A DNA stretch of 64,000 bases from PALSA-243 sp049522755 (GTDB lineage Bacteria; Acidobacteriota; Terriglobia; Bryobacterales; Bryobacteraceae). Made by a program: the position numbers and the translations under genes. The DNA is taken from contig JBEKNN010000004.1 of NCBI GenBank assembly GCA_049522755.1, forward strand, positions 24,005 through 88,004, in the 5' to 3' direction. This document shows, one piece after another, positions 51,747 to 61,063 of this stretch. Each line of letters begins with the position of its first letter. Position 1 is the stretch's first letter. Under the pieces are notes generated by a model. That model was not told the origin of the DNA and ran no database searches. It was given only the letters and a program-made list of their open reading frames with translations.

Positions 51747-53228
51747 ATGGCAACAGCCGGAACGTCCCCCGTCACGGAGTTCAAGGGCGCTGCGAGAGCG
51801 ACCAAACTCCTGATCGACAATCAATGGGTGGGAAGCGAATCGGGGAGGACATTCCCGACCTTCGACCCGGCCACGGGCGAAGAGATCGCCCAGGTAGCCG
51901 AAGCCGATGCCGCGGATGTGAACAAAGCGGTGGAAGCGGCGCGCCGTGCCTTCGAGCAAGGACAGTGGCGCAAGACACTCGCATCCGAGCGCGGACGCCT
52001 GCTCCATCGGCTCGCCGATCTTGTGGAGCGGAACGCCGATGAGCTGGCGCGCCTGGAGACCCTGGACAACGGAATGCCCCTCACCATAGCGCGCTGGGTG
52101 GCTTTGCCTCTAACCATCGCTGCCTATCGCTACTACGCGGGGTGGGCCGACAAGAACCAGGGTAAGACGATCCCGGTTAACGGCGACTATTTCTGTTACA
52201 CCAGGCACGAACCCGTCGGAGTTGTGGGGCAGATCATCCCGTGGAATTTCCCGTTGCTCATGCAGGCCTGGAAGCTGGCGCCGGCCCTGGCTACGGGCAA
52301 CACGATCGTTCTCAAGCCGGCGGAGCAAACTCCGCTGACGGCGTTGCGGGTGGGCGAGCTGATTGTGGAGGCTGGCTTTCCGGCGGGAGTGGTAAACATA
52401 CTTCCCGGCTATGGGCCAACCGCCGGCGGCGCGATCGCGAATCACATGGATATCGATAAGGTCGCGTTCACGGGCTCGACGGAAGTGGGCCGCCTCATTA
52501 TGGAAGCAGCCGCCAAGTCCAATTTGAAGCGGGTGAGCCTGGAACTGGGTGGAAAGAGTCCCAATGTGGTGTTCGCGGACGCGGACATGGACCAGGCCAT
52601 CGAAGGCTGCCATCAGGGATTGTTCTTCAATCAGGGCCAGGCTTGCTGCGCCGGTTCGCGGCTGTACGTCGAAGAGAAAGCCTACGACGAATTTGTGGAA
52701 AAAAGCGTTGCGCGCGCCCGCCGGCGTACGGTGGGCGACCCGTTCGACGCCAATACGGAGCAGGGACCGCAAATCGACGAAGTGCAATTCGAGAAGGTGA
52801 TGTCTTACATCGATGCGGGCAGACGCGAGGGCGCCGAGCTGCTTACCGGCGGCGAGCGGGCCGGCGAGCGTGGTTACTTTATCGAGCCAACCGTCTTTGC
52901 CGGGGTGGAAGACGAAATGAAAATCGCGCGCGAGGAGATCTTCGGACCGGTCATGAGCATTCTGAAGTTCCACGACCTCGACGAAGTAGTTCAACGCGCG
53001 AACAAAACAAACTACGGTCTGGTGGCCGGGGTTTGGACCAAAGACATCGGTAAGGCGCACGCGATTGCGGGCAGCGTCCGCGCCGGCACGGTTTGGGTGA
53101 ACTGCTACGACGTCTTTGATGCGGCGGCCCCGTTCGGCGGCTTCAAGCAGTCCGGGATGGGCCGGGAGATGGGTGAGTACGGGCTACAGCAATATACGGA
53201 AGTGAAGACGGTCACGATCAAGCTTTGA
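51747..53228 (+). CDS. NAD(P)-dependent aldehyde dehydrogenase
   Basis: 493 residues from the ATG at 51747, 12 bases after AAAGGAGAAG; the frame is open upstream but is then the shadow of the preceding gene. It oxidises an aldehyde to its acid. Family motifs are complete: IIPWNFPLLMQAWKLAPAL, VLKPAEQTPLTAL, FTGSTEVGRLI, the general base Glu in LELGGKSPNVVF, the nucleophile C300 in NQGQACCAGSR, and EEIFGPVMSI. The closest type is the ALDH1/2-betaine aldehyde group. The substrate is not identifiable. It is the last gene of the AhpD-like/ALDH operon. Confidence 0.95.
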   Translation: MATAGTSPVTEFKGAARATKLLIDNQWVGSESGRTFPTFDPATGEEIAQVAEADAADVNKAVEAARRAFEQGQWRKTLASERGRLLHRLADLVERNADELARLETLDNGMPLTIARWVALPLTIAAYRYYAGWADKNQGKTIPVNGDYFCYTRHEPVGVVGQIIPWNFPLLMQAWKLAPALATGNTIVLKPAEQTPLTALRVGELIVEAGFPAGVVNILPGYGPTAGGAIANHMDIDKVAFTGSTEVGRLIMEAAAKSNLKRVSLELGGKSPNVVFADADMDQAIEGCHQGLFFNQGQACCAGSRLYVEEKAYDEFVEKSVARARRRTVGDPFDANTEQGPQIDEVQFEKVMSYIDAGRREGAELLTGGERAGERGYFIEPTVFAGVEDEMKIAREEIFGPVMSILKFHDLDEVVQRANKTNYGLVAGVWTKDIGKAHAIAGSVRAGTVWVNCYDVFDAAAPFGGFKQSGMGREMGEYGLQQYTEVKTVTIKL

Positions 53229-53431
53229 CGTGCTGGCGCGATCGCTTACACTTACTCCGCACGCACTCGCTGCCCCGAGCGAAGTTTCAGAGACTTTCCT
53301 AATCGAAATAAAAGCCGCGCCACCGCACATCCCGTCCCGGATTGCCGACAAGACGTATGCCCGCCGCATCATCCGGTGATTTCGCACCAGGCGGCGACGA
53401 TGTTACAGCATTACGGGGCGAATCCTGTACC

Positions 53432-54799
53432 ATGGATTGGACCGAGTTCCACGAGGACACGGAGATCGGGAAAGGGATTGTGCCAGGAACACCGAAGACC
53501 TCCGCTGTTTTCCTGCTCGGGATCGCGCTGATTGGCTGCCGGCAGTCTCCACGGGAGCCGGTAACTTTGCGATATACCTATTCCTGGAACGAAGATCGAC
53601 CGCAAACCAGGGCTCTGTTGCAGCGGTTCACGCAAGAAACCGGGATTCGCGTCAAAACTATTCCGATCCCGGAGTACACTCGCGACTACCTGGAACTCGC
53701 ACGCAAGCTCCTGGAGGATGGCTCCGGCGCCGATGTCCTGAACATCGATTTGATCTGGTCCCCGACTCTCGAGCCCGATTTGATCGATCTTCGGCCCTCC
53801 CTGGCGGCCGAGATTCCGCTGCTTGAGCCGCAATTGCTACCAAGTTATACAGTGAACGGAAAACTTGTGGCGGTTCCTTTCAACGTTCCGCTGGGAGGCT
53901 TGGAATATCGAACGGATCTCCTCCGCGAATACGGCTACGATCATCCTCCAAAGACGTGGGACGAGCTCGAGAGCATGGCCGAGCGGATCCAGGCGGGTGA
54001 GCGCGCTAAAGGCGCGAAAGATTTCTGGGGCTACGTGTGGCAAGGAGCAGCCGGTGAAGCTTTGACCTGCAATGCGCTGGAGTGGCAAGTCGCTGCAGGC
54101 GGCGGGCGGATCATCGAGCAGGATCGGACGATCAGCGTGAATAATCCGGCGGCGATTCGGGCATGGCAACGGGCCAGGCGTTGGATCGGCTCGATATCGC
54201 CGCCCAGCGTGGTGGCGTACCGTGAGCTCGATTCCATGCTTGTTTTCGACTCGGGCAGGGCCGCGTTTAACCGCATCTGGCTCCTGACTCCGATGACCAG
54301 CAGCGGGCAAGCCCGCCAGATCGGCTGGCGAAGTTCGCCCCCTGTGGTCAAGACCGGTTTTTCGAGAATGCCCGGGGGACCCGGAGGATCGGCCGGAACA
54401 TTAGGAGGCACCGGCACGGCCGTCTCTTTACATTCGACTCATCGGCAGGAGGCGATCGCCCTGGTTCGGTTCCAGCTTCGCGCGCTAATGAAGGCGAGCG
54501 AAAAGGACAGCGGTTCCGGCGACCCCATCCAGGTTGAATTCTCCGATCCGCCCTCAATGTCACAGCCCGGCGTTTCTCCGCCAGACTCGAATCGGCGCGC
54601 AAGCATAGTCGCCCGGCCCTCCGTCGCGGCGGGCAGCGCATATAAGCAAGTCTCGAGAGCGTACATCGACGTCGTGCATTCGGTTCTGATCGGACAGAAG
54701 GGGGCCCCTCAGGCTGCGGCTGAACTGGAAAAGCAACTGATCGAAATCACCGGTTTCAGCGCCGCTCCCCCCAAGACGGCGGACAAGATAGTGCGCTAA
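53432..54799 (+). CDS. Extracellular solute-binding lipoprotein (family 1)
   Basis: 455 residues from the ATG at 53432; a GTG at 53480 would give a shorter, more typical lipoprotein signal (TSAVFLLGIALIGC with lipobox IGC). The mature part matches sugar-type binding proteins: VTLRYTYSWNEDRPQTRALL, FTQETGIRVKTIPIP, DVLNIDLIWSP, AVPFNVPLGGLEYRTDLL and KTWDELESMAERI. No permease or ATPase gene is nearby; instead a sensor kinase gene follows 84 bases downstream, so it may serve in sensing rather than uptake. Confidence 0.88.
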   Translation: MDWTEFHEDTEIGKGIVPGTPKTSAVFLLGIALIGCRQSPREPVTLRYTYSWNEDRPQTRALLQRFTQETGIRVKTIPIPEYTRDYLELARKLLEDGSGADVLNIDLIWSPTLEPDLIDLRPSLAAEIPLLEPQLLPSYTVNGKLVAVPFNVPLGGLEYRTDLLREYGYDHPPKTWDELESMAERIQAGERAKGAKDFWGYVWQGAAGEALTCNALEWQVAAGGGRIIEQDRTISVNNPAAIRAWQRARRWIGSISPPSVVAYRELDSMLVFDSGRAAFNRIWLLTPMTSSGQARQIGWRSSPPVVKTGFSRMPGGPGGSAGTLGGTGTAVSLHSTHRQEAIALVRFQLRALMKASEKDSGSGDPIQVEFSDPPSMSQPGVSPPDSNRRASIVARPSVAAGSAYKQVSRAYIDVVHSVLIGQKGAPQAAAELEKQLIEITGFSAAPPKTADKIVR

Positions 54800-54882
54800 G
54801 GTGAACGATTAGTCGTTGGCCCCCCTTCCGGTTTGCCGTTTCCAGCAAGGAACGCGGGAGGAGATAGTCTAACCAAGATCGA

Positions 54883-56241
54883 ATGAAGTCACCAGACGGC
54901 AACTACTTCAACATTGGCCGGCGTCTGACGCTCACATTGACTCTGTTAATCGCCCTGATTCTGGGCGGAAACGGCCTCGTGATTTTGCAGTTTGAGAGAG
55001 CTCGCCTCCAGACCGATCGTCTCATTGGAGTAAGTCAGCAGTTGATCGCGGTCCTGCGGCTTCAGGAAGGTCTTCTGTCATTTCATCAGCGACTGAATGA
55101 ACTGGCAGAGTCCAAGGATGCGGACCGCCTGGTAACTGAGTCCAAGCCATTGCGCACAGCTCTGTTGGAACAGACTCAACAAACCAGGAGCACTCTCGCT
55201 TACTTGCCGTTTGAATTCCAGGTAGATCCAGCATTTCTGACGGCTCTGGACGCGTTTGAGACCACTCTGCCGTCACAGCTCCAGGACATCGCTGCCCTGG
55301 CTACAGCAGGCGACTGGGAAGCTGTTCGCTTTCGCCTTGACAACGAACTGAAACACATGGAGACTACAACCTCTGCTCTGGTCAAGAGCATCGACCGGGT
55401 TCTCGACGAAGAACTGCCGCACGCCGTCGCGAACATGAGAAATGTTCAGCGCAGGATCATTCTTATTGTGCCGGCAACGGCGATCTCCACAGTTTTAATC
55501 GCCGCTTTCTTTGGCTGGGCCATAGCGCGGCGCATCCTGGAACTTCGCCTGGAAGAGCGCGTGAGAGAGCGCACGCGCATCGCGCGAGAATTGCACGATA
55601 CGCTACTGCAGAGTTTCCAAGGGGTCTTGCTGAAGTTTCACGCGGTGACGTACATGCTCCCGGATCGCCCTGAAGCCCAGCAGACTCTGGAGGGCGTCAT
55701 TGAGCAGGCCAGGGGGGCGATCATCGAGGGCCGGGATGCGTTGCAGGGATTGCGCAGCTCCGCAGTTACTTCCAACGACCTGGGACTGGCGATCGGCACG
55801 CTCGGTGAAGGACTGGCTGCCGATCAAACCGGTCGGAATTCTTCCAATTTTCTTGTACATGTGGAAGGCTCGCCAAGGGATCTCGTTCCGCTCGTCTGGG
55901 GCGAAGTCTATCGGATCGCAGGCGAGGCGCTGCGCAATGCATTCCGGCACGCAGACGCCAGGCGGATCGAGGTGGACATCGGGTATGACCAACGGCAGCT
56001 TCGAGTGAAGATCCGGGACGACGGAAAGGGCATTGACCCGAAGGTAATTGACGCAGGCGGCCGCGCCGGACACCATGGTTTGCCCGGCATGCAGGAACGC
56101 GCCAATACGGTGGGCGGTAAGCTTGTGGTCCGGAGCGAACTTAATTCCGGCACAGAGGTCGAGGTGACGATTCCCGCCTCCCTTGCATACGAAAAATCGC
56201 CTGCCGCGCGCTGGTGGATGTTTTGGGAAAGAGGAACTTGA
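54883..56241 (+). CDS. NarL-type (HisKA_3) sensor histidine kinase
   Basis: 452 residues. One membrane helix at about 15-38 and another at about 190-212 enclose a helical periplasmic domain (about 39-189). The dimerisation domain has RIARELHDTLLQSFQG with the phospho-His H238. The ATPase (about 325-440) has EALRNAFRHADARRI, DDGKGIDPK and HHGLPGMQERA. Kinases of this type signal to NarL/LuxR-type regulators; none is encoded in the window. The preceding solute-binding protein could present ligand to the periplasmic domain. Confidence 0.93.
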   Translation: MKSPDGNYFNIGRRLTLTLTLLIALILGGNGLVILQFERARLQTDRLIGVSQQLIAVLRLQEGLLSFHQRLNELAESKDADRLVTESKPLRTALLEQTQQTRSTLAYLPFEFQVDPAFLTALDAFETTLPSQLQDIAALATAGDWEAVRFRLDNELKHMETTTSALVKSIDRVLDEELPHAVANMRNVQRRIILIVPATAISTVLIAAFFGWAIARRILELRLEERVRERTRIARELHDTLLQSFQGVLLKFHAVTYMLPDRPEAQQTLEGVIEQARGAIIEGRDALQGLRSSAVTSNDLGLAIGTLGEGLAADQTGRNSSNFLVHVEGSPRDLVPLVWGEVYRIAGEALRNAFRHADARRIEVDIGYDQRQLRVKIRDDGKGIDPKVIDAGGRAGHHGLPGMQERANTVGGKLVVRSELNSGTEVEVTIPASLAYEKSPAARWWMFWERGT

Positions 56242-56335
56242 TAGAGCTATGAGTGACGGTCCCCGGAGATGAACCTGGTCAGTCACCGGATGGGCTTACA
56301 GTTGATAGTTGGAGTCTTCCAGAGCGGAGGCGCGA

Positions 56336-56919
56336 ATGGCTACACGAAAGCCGACTCCGGAGCGGGTCGGAGCTTTTTCAGATGGCGTACTGGCGATCAT
56401 TATCACTATCATGGTGCTGGAACTGAAAGCCCCGCGCGATGCGAGCCTCGGCGCCCTGATGGAGCAGTGGCCAACATTTCTCGGCTATGCCCTGAGCTAT
56501 CTCTTTGTGGGGGTGTTCTGGATGAATCACCATCATCATCTGTTTCACCACACGGAGCGAGCGGAACCTACGGTGATCTGGGCCAATCTTTTCACGCTCT
56601 TCTTCGTGTCGCTGATTCCGTTTTTTACGGCATATATGGCCGAGACTCGTATTAGCCCATTTACAACGTCCCTTTACGCTGGAATCTTTCTACTGATCAC
56701 GGTCGCGTTCATGCTCTTGCAGAAGGCGATCGCCTTGCAATTTGGGCGAATGCCGAGCTACGAGCGATGGATCGAGCCGCCGCCAGACGGAATTGGATTG
56801 GCCTGGCCGCTTACGCCGTCGCGATCCCCGCCGCCTATCTTCACCCGGCGGTTTCGCTTGTCATCATTGGCGGCGTCAGCGCACTCTATTTCATACCGGA
56901 CGTGGTTAAGTGGATCTAG
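56336..56919 (+). pseudogene. TMEM175-family (DUF1211) channel gene with frameshift
   Basis: From the ATG at 56336: PERVGAFSDGVLAIIITIMVLE, where FSDG is the TMEM175 selectivity-filter signature, and SYLFVGVFWMNHHHHLFH. The frame is normal to about 56750 (LQFGRMPS), then continues in a different frame as AMDRAAARRNWIGLAAYAVA and ends ALYFIPDVVKWI with a stop at 56917-56919. Adding one A near 56749-56751 restores a complete protein of about 194 residues. Bacterial relatives are K+ channels with six helices. Either a recent mutation or a sequencing/assembly error. Confidence 0.85.
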
Positions 56920-56943
56920 TAAGTGGATTTGAAGCGCGACTCG

Positions 56944-57040
56944 CCGGGAAGCCAAGCGCGACGCCAGGCGGCCGGCGGCGTTCCGAATGTGCGTCGCCGG
57001 CGGCGTCCGTGTGTTCGGACCGGGAGAGCCGGCTTCCCGG
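56944..57040. repeat. Inverted repeat element between convergent genes
   Basis: CCGGGAAGCC (56944-56953) and GGCTTCCCGG (57031-57040) form a perfect 10-bp pair around 77 bases that themselves hold two near-copies of GCCGGCGGCGT-CCG. It fills the gap between the TMEM175-like and TIGR03437-like genes and could fold into one long hairpin acting as a terminator or REP-like element. Confidence 0.6.
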
Positions 57041-57077
57041 TACGATGCAGTGAGATCGGCGTGCTTCCCGCCTGGTC

Positions 57078-59303
57078 CTAGTTCGATACCGCGAGCAACG
57101 GGTTATTCGAGGCTTGACCCGAGATGGTAATCACCAACGGGTGATCCCCGGCTGCTACCTTCGGAACCACGAAATCCGCTTGATATAACCCGATAGAACC
57201 GGGAGTCAAACCCATGTAAGTGACGCTGGTGGCGGCAACCCCACTTACTGTCACGGTGTTCGTTCCGGACACCGGGGAAAGCCCAGCCGGAGTGACAGCC
57301 CCGGTCACCAGCGGCCCCGCGGCGTTCACCGGTCCGCCGCCGGTGAAATACGCCACCAAGGTATCGCCAACCTTGGCGGGCGAGGCGGGCGAATTTACGC
57401 TGCCATCCTGATTCACCACCACGGCGCGATTGTTCCCATATACCACGATCCCCGGCGTTCCCGTAGCAGGAATTGTAACCGCAGCCGCGTTGCTGGTGGA
57501 GGAGCCATTCTTGACGACCACCGTCGCCACGCCTGGCTTAATGTCTTCGGGCATCTGGGCGTTGATCTGGTTCGAGTCCACATAAAAGAGCGGCGCCAGT
57601 TCGCCGTTGACAGTCACCGACGTAGTAAGCAGCGTCGTGGGCAGCGGGACGGCAGTAGGCTCCCCGACCTTGGTTGCCAGATTCGCGCCGAAAATCGAAA
57701 AGACGCTCCCCGCAGGGGTCTGGCTGGCCAGGAAGCTGGCAGCGTTCACTACCGCCTGCCCCGGATTGACGAATGCCGTGTGCCCTGATCCGGTGAAGAT
57801 CACCTGCGGGCTGGCCGCCGCCAATGCAAAATTCCCCGCCGCCGCTCCGGAAATCGATACCGCCCCCACGTACTTGTTATTCGCCGTGTCGGTGAGGGTG
57901 ATAGAGCCCAGACACGCTGGCGTGACCGTATAAGTTCCCGTTGCCGATACGTTGGCTGTGGCCGTGTTCGACGCCTGGGTCCAACTGGCGGTCGCATTGC
58001 CTTGCCCATCGAGTTGCAGCACGCCCGCGATATCTACAATTCCCGTAGTGGTGGATCCGGAGAGCGAGTTACCGGGAGCGTTGAAAGGCCACTCGCCCGA
58101 CAGCGTGCTTACCGCGCAAGCGCTGGGCTGGATTGTGCCGCTTCCGTTGTACGCGTAGGCAGCGTCAGTCCCCACCAGCGAGAAGGACCTGGCTTGTTGC
58201 GTGGTAGCGTCGAGCGAATACACTACCACTGAGAAAGCAGCGACGTCCCCACTTGTGACGCTAATCGATCCCTGGCAATTGGATTGAACAGAGTAAGTCC
58301 CGGAGTAAGTAAGCGGCATTCCGAAGACCTGACTGCCGTTGACGGCGTTGGCTGTCAGGCTGAAGGTCACTTTGCTCTGCCCGTCAAATGTCGCCGCGCC
58401 GTTCGCCGACAGAATTTTCGTGACAACTCCCCCTGGGGCCAGGCGCCCGCCGAGTACAAACTCGTAAGTCCCGTTCAACGTCGAGGTGGCGCATCCTGCT
58501 GTGAGGGCGACTTGAGTCGCGGAACCGGATCCGTCAAAAACTAACTGCGGCGAGCTGACAGCAAGGGCAAAATCCGGCGCGGTGGAATAGATGCTCAGGG
58601 AGAATGCATATTTGTTGTTCGACGTATCGGTGAGGGTCGCCGATGCCAGACATGTGGAGCTAACCGAATAGGTTCCCGTAGCTGTGACGGTGGTGGTTCC
58701 CAGGTTCGAGACTTGGGCCCAGTTAGCGGTCACATTACCTTGCCCGTCGAATTGCAGTACGCCCGCTACATCGAGGACTCCCGTCACGGAGGCCCCGGAA
58801 AGGGCATTGCCACTGGCGTTGAATTCGTGTACGCCCGATAGCGTGGCCGGGCAGGAAGCCGGCTGAATGTTTCCGGACCCGTTATAGGCGTAAGTAGCGT
58901 CAGACCCGATCACCGCGAATGCATTTCCCTGCGAATAAGCCTCCACAGTAAAGGTAGCAGTGTCCCCGCCGGTAATGCTAATCGATCCCACGCAGTTGGA
59001 TTGCAGACTGTAAGAGCCGGAATACGCCAGCGGCATTCCGAAAGACTGGCTGCCGTTGGCGATATTGGCCGTCATTGTCAACGTGACTTTGCTGAGTCCG
59101 TCGAAAGCGGCAGTGCCCACTGCCTGGAGCAGTTTAGAGATGGACCCGGTAGCCGTGGCCTGGCGGCCGTTCAAGGTAACCTGATAAGCTCCGCTCAAAG
59201 TGGCGGACGTGCAAGAGCCGCCACCGATGCTTGTCTGCGCGAGAACCGGGACCGCTGAGAGGCAGAAAAGCACCGCCGGCGGAGTGAAGCGTCGTACTTT
59301 CAT
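57078..59303 (-). CDS. Large secreted beta-repeat protein with Solibacter-type C-terminal domain
   Basis: 741 residues; ATG after AGGGAGAG. A signal peptide (VLFCLSAVPVLAQ) is followed by two tandem copies of a ~240-residue beta-rich unit (about 27-265 and 270-512), each with TLSG/TLNGTY, AAFDG-LSKVT or ATFDGQSKVT, GSQ-FGMPL, YAYNGSG and GVLQFDGQGN/GVLQLDGQGN. Each unit has regularly placed cysteines. Residues about 515-741 form the TIGR03437-type domain (VVNAASFLASQTPAGSVFSIFG, VDSNQINAQMP). It is probably a surface or secreted protein; the function is unknown. Confidence 0.88.
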   Translation of the reverse strand: MKVRRFTPPAVLFCLSAVPVLAQTSIGGGSCTSATLSGAYQVTLNGRQATATGSISKLLQAVGTAAFDGLSKVTLTMTANIANGSQSFGMPLAYSGSYSLQSNCVGSISITGGDTATFTVEAYSQGNAFAVIGSDATYAYNGSGNIQPASCPATLSGVHEFNASGNALSGASVTGVLDVAGVLQFDGQGNVTANWAQVSNLGTTTVTATGTYSVSSTCLASATLTDTSNNKYAFSLSIYSTAPDFALAVSSPQLVFDGSGSATQVALTAGCATSTLNGTYEFVLGGRLAPGGVVTKILSANGAATFDGQSKVTFSLTANAVNGSQVFGMPLTYSGTYSVQSNCQGSISVTSGDVAAFSVVVYSLDATTQQARSFSLVGTDAAYAYNGSGTIQPSACAVSTLSGEWPFNAPGNSLSGSTTTGIVDIAGVLQLDGQGNATASWTQASNTATANVSATGTYTVTPACLGSITLTDTANNKYVGAVSISGAAAGNFALAAASPQVIFTGSGHTAFVNPGQAVVNAASFLASQTPAGSVFSIFGANLATKVGEPTAVPLPTTLLTTSVTVNGELAPLFYVDSNQINAQMPEDIKPGVATVVVKNGSSTSNAAAVTIPATGTPGIVVYGNNRAVVVNQDGSVNSPASPAKVGDTLVAYFTGGGPVNAAGPLVTGAVTPAGLSPVSGTNTVTVSGVAATSVTYMGLTPGSIGLYQADFVVPKVAAGDHPLVITISGQASNNPLLAVSN

Positions 59304-59414
59304 GTACTCTCCCTAATAACAACACTTAACCCTAACCCGCGGCGTTGCTATAAGTTTAACTGTCCGGTTTTCCGGCGTACGTTTCCGCACTCTCTACCAA
59401 CCTAAAAGCGGCAG

Positions 59415-59833
59415 TTAGCCGATGCGAACCTGCTCCAGAGGTCCAGTCTCCGGCGGGGGCGACCATTTCATTTCACCGCGACGTGGACCCGACATAGTCA
59501 CTGTCACGGCTGGGTCGGCGGGGGCCTTTGACGAGTCCAATGCGACCGTGGAAGCCGGACGCCGCGTACCGGCGGTCGAGTGGCTCGGTTCGTAGCTCGA
59601 TCCTGACGTATCCCGTGGGTGATCGCCGAGGTATTCGACTGAGTGGGTCTCCGGCGCTCCATCCGCGAAGCGAATGGCGCGGCCGTCGGTTACGTAGACG
59701 TAAACCGTGGCGGGTGCTGATGGACAGGAGCCGTTTCGTGAGGTCCATAGGTGACGCGGGCTGCGCGAACCCATGGATTTTCGAACACAAGGTGGTAGTG
59801 ATCGCCGGCGACGCGGTATGGATCCTGCGCCAT
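59415..59833 (-). pseudogene. Cupin-like gene broken by frameshifts
   Basis: From an ATG at 59833 the - strand reads DPYRVAGDHYHLVFENPWVR, then VTYGPHETAPVHQHPP, the metal-site start of a cupin. The frame is then lost; TVYVYVTDGRAIRFADGAPETHSVEYLGD continues in another frame, YVRIELRTEPLD in a third, and the end returns (MKWSPPPETGPLEQVRIG, stop at 59415). No single frame covers the protein, so at least two or three indels are needed. It is a decayed gene of a small secreted or cytosolic cupin. Confidence 0.7.
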
Positions 59834-59887
59834 CACAGTGACTGAGATACCTATCAGCACTTGGCGGCAGTGACAGGAATCGACATT

Positions 59888-61063
59888 CTACGCAGCCGCG
59901 GTGGTCTTCGGCTTTACCGCGGCGCTGGCGTAAACCTCCTGCGCGGCGGCCACGCCGGTTCCGTACTGTACCGGGAACCCATTAGCGTTAAGGATGATTT
60001 CGAGGCACGCCAGCATGGCGAAGAGGTCGGGAAAATCGAAATAACCGATGTGCGCGATGCGGAATAGCTCGCCCTTCATGGAGCCTTGTCCGTTGGCGAT
60101 CACGGCGCCGAAGCGGCTGCGGAATTCCTTCACGATGACGCCCGAATCCATGCCGGCCGGGGGCCTCACCGAGGTCACTGCGGCGCCTGGAGACGACGGC
60201 GCGAATAGTTCCAAACCCATCGCCTGTACCGCCGCGCGCGTAGCTTTCGCCAGCATTTGCGCGTTTTCGACAAGGTTGGCCATGCCGATTTGCCGCACAT
60301 ACTTCAACGCCTCGCCGAGCGCGAGAATCAGCGAAATGGAGGCCGTCCAGCTCGATTCGCCTCCATCGCCGCTCTTCTTTTCCTTCTTCAAATTGAAGTA
60401 GTAATGCGGCAGCGTGGCGGTGTCGGCGAATTTCCAGGCTTTCGGGCTGACGGCCATGAACGCCAAGCCAGGCGGGATCATAAACGCCTTCTGCGAGCCG
60501 CTGACCAGCACGTCGATTCCCCAGCCGTCGACATCGATGGGCATGGTGCCGAGCCCGGTGATGGCATCCACTACGAAAATGGCGCCGGTCTTGGCGACGG
60601 CCTGGCCCATGGAGCGCAGATCGTGCGCGGCGCCGGTGGAACTCTCCGATGCCTGCACGAAAACGCCCTTGGTCGCGGGCTCTTTCGCCAGCGCTTCCTC
60701 CACCTGCCGCGGGCTCACCACCTGGCCGTATGGGACGGTGATCACGGTGGCATCGAGTCCGTAGGCCTTGGCGATGTCCGCCCAGCGCTCGCCGAATTTG
60801 CCGGCGACGCAGACGATCACCTTGTCGCCCTTCGAGAAAAGATTCGAGACCGAGGCGTCCATGGCGCCGGTTCCGGAGGCGGAAAAGATCAGAACATCAT
60901 TGGCGGTGCCCATCACTTCTTTCATGCCGGCCAGGCACGCCAGATACACCTTGCGGAAGTCTTCGGTGCGGTGGTGAATGTCCGAAGCCATCATGGCGTG
61001 GAGGGCGGGCGGATAGAGCGGAGTGGGGCCCGGCGTCAACAAACGTTGTTTTTTGATGTGCAT
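59888..61063 (-). CDS. Class V aminotransferase (alanine/serine-glyoxylate type)
   Basis: 391 residues. PLP-dependent transaminase: LLTPGPTPLYPPALHAM at the start, FSASGTGAMDASVSNL at the phosphate site, VVDAITGLGTMPIDVDGWGID, and the Schiff-base lysine K192 in SGSQKAFMIPPGL. RIAHIGYFDFPDLFAML near the end is typical of the serine/alanine-glyoxylate aminotransferase branch, which also contains proteins once labelled hydrogenase small subunits. It may act in glyoxylate or serine metabolism. The C-terminus ends in a Lys/Ala-rich stretch (VKPKTTAAA). Confidence 0.92.
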   Translation of the reverse strand: MHIKKQRLLTPGPTPLYPPALHAMMASDIHHRTEDFRKVYLACLAGMKEVMGTANDVLIFSASGTGAMDASVSNLFSKGDKVIVCVAGKFGERWADIAKAYGLDATVITVPYGQVVSPRQVEEALAKEPATKGVFVQASESSTGAAHDLRSMGQAVAKTGAIFVVDAITGLGTMPIDVDGWGIDVLVSGSQKAFMIPPGLAFMAVSPKAWKFADTATLPHYYFNLKKEKKSGDGGESSWTASISLILALGEALKYVRQIGMANLVENAQMLAKATRAAVQAMGLELFAPSSPGAAVTSVRPPAGMDSGVIVKEFRSRFGAVIANGQGSMKGELFRIAHIGYFDFPDLFAMLACLEIILNANGFPVQYGTGVAAAQEVYASAAVKPKTTAAA

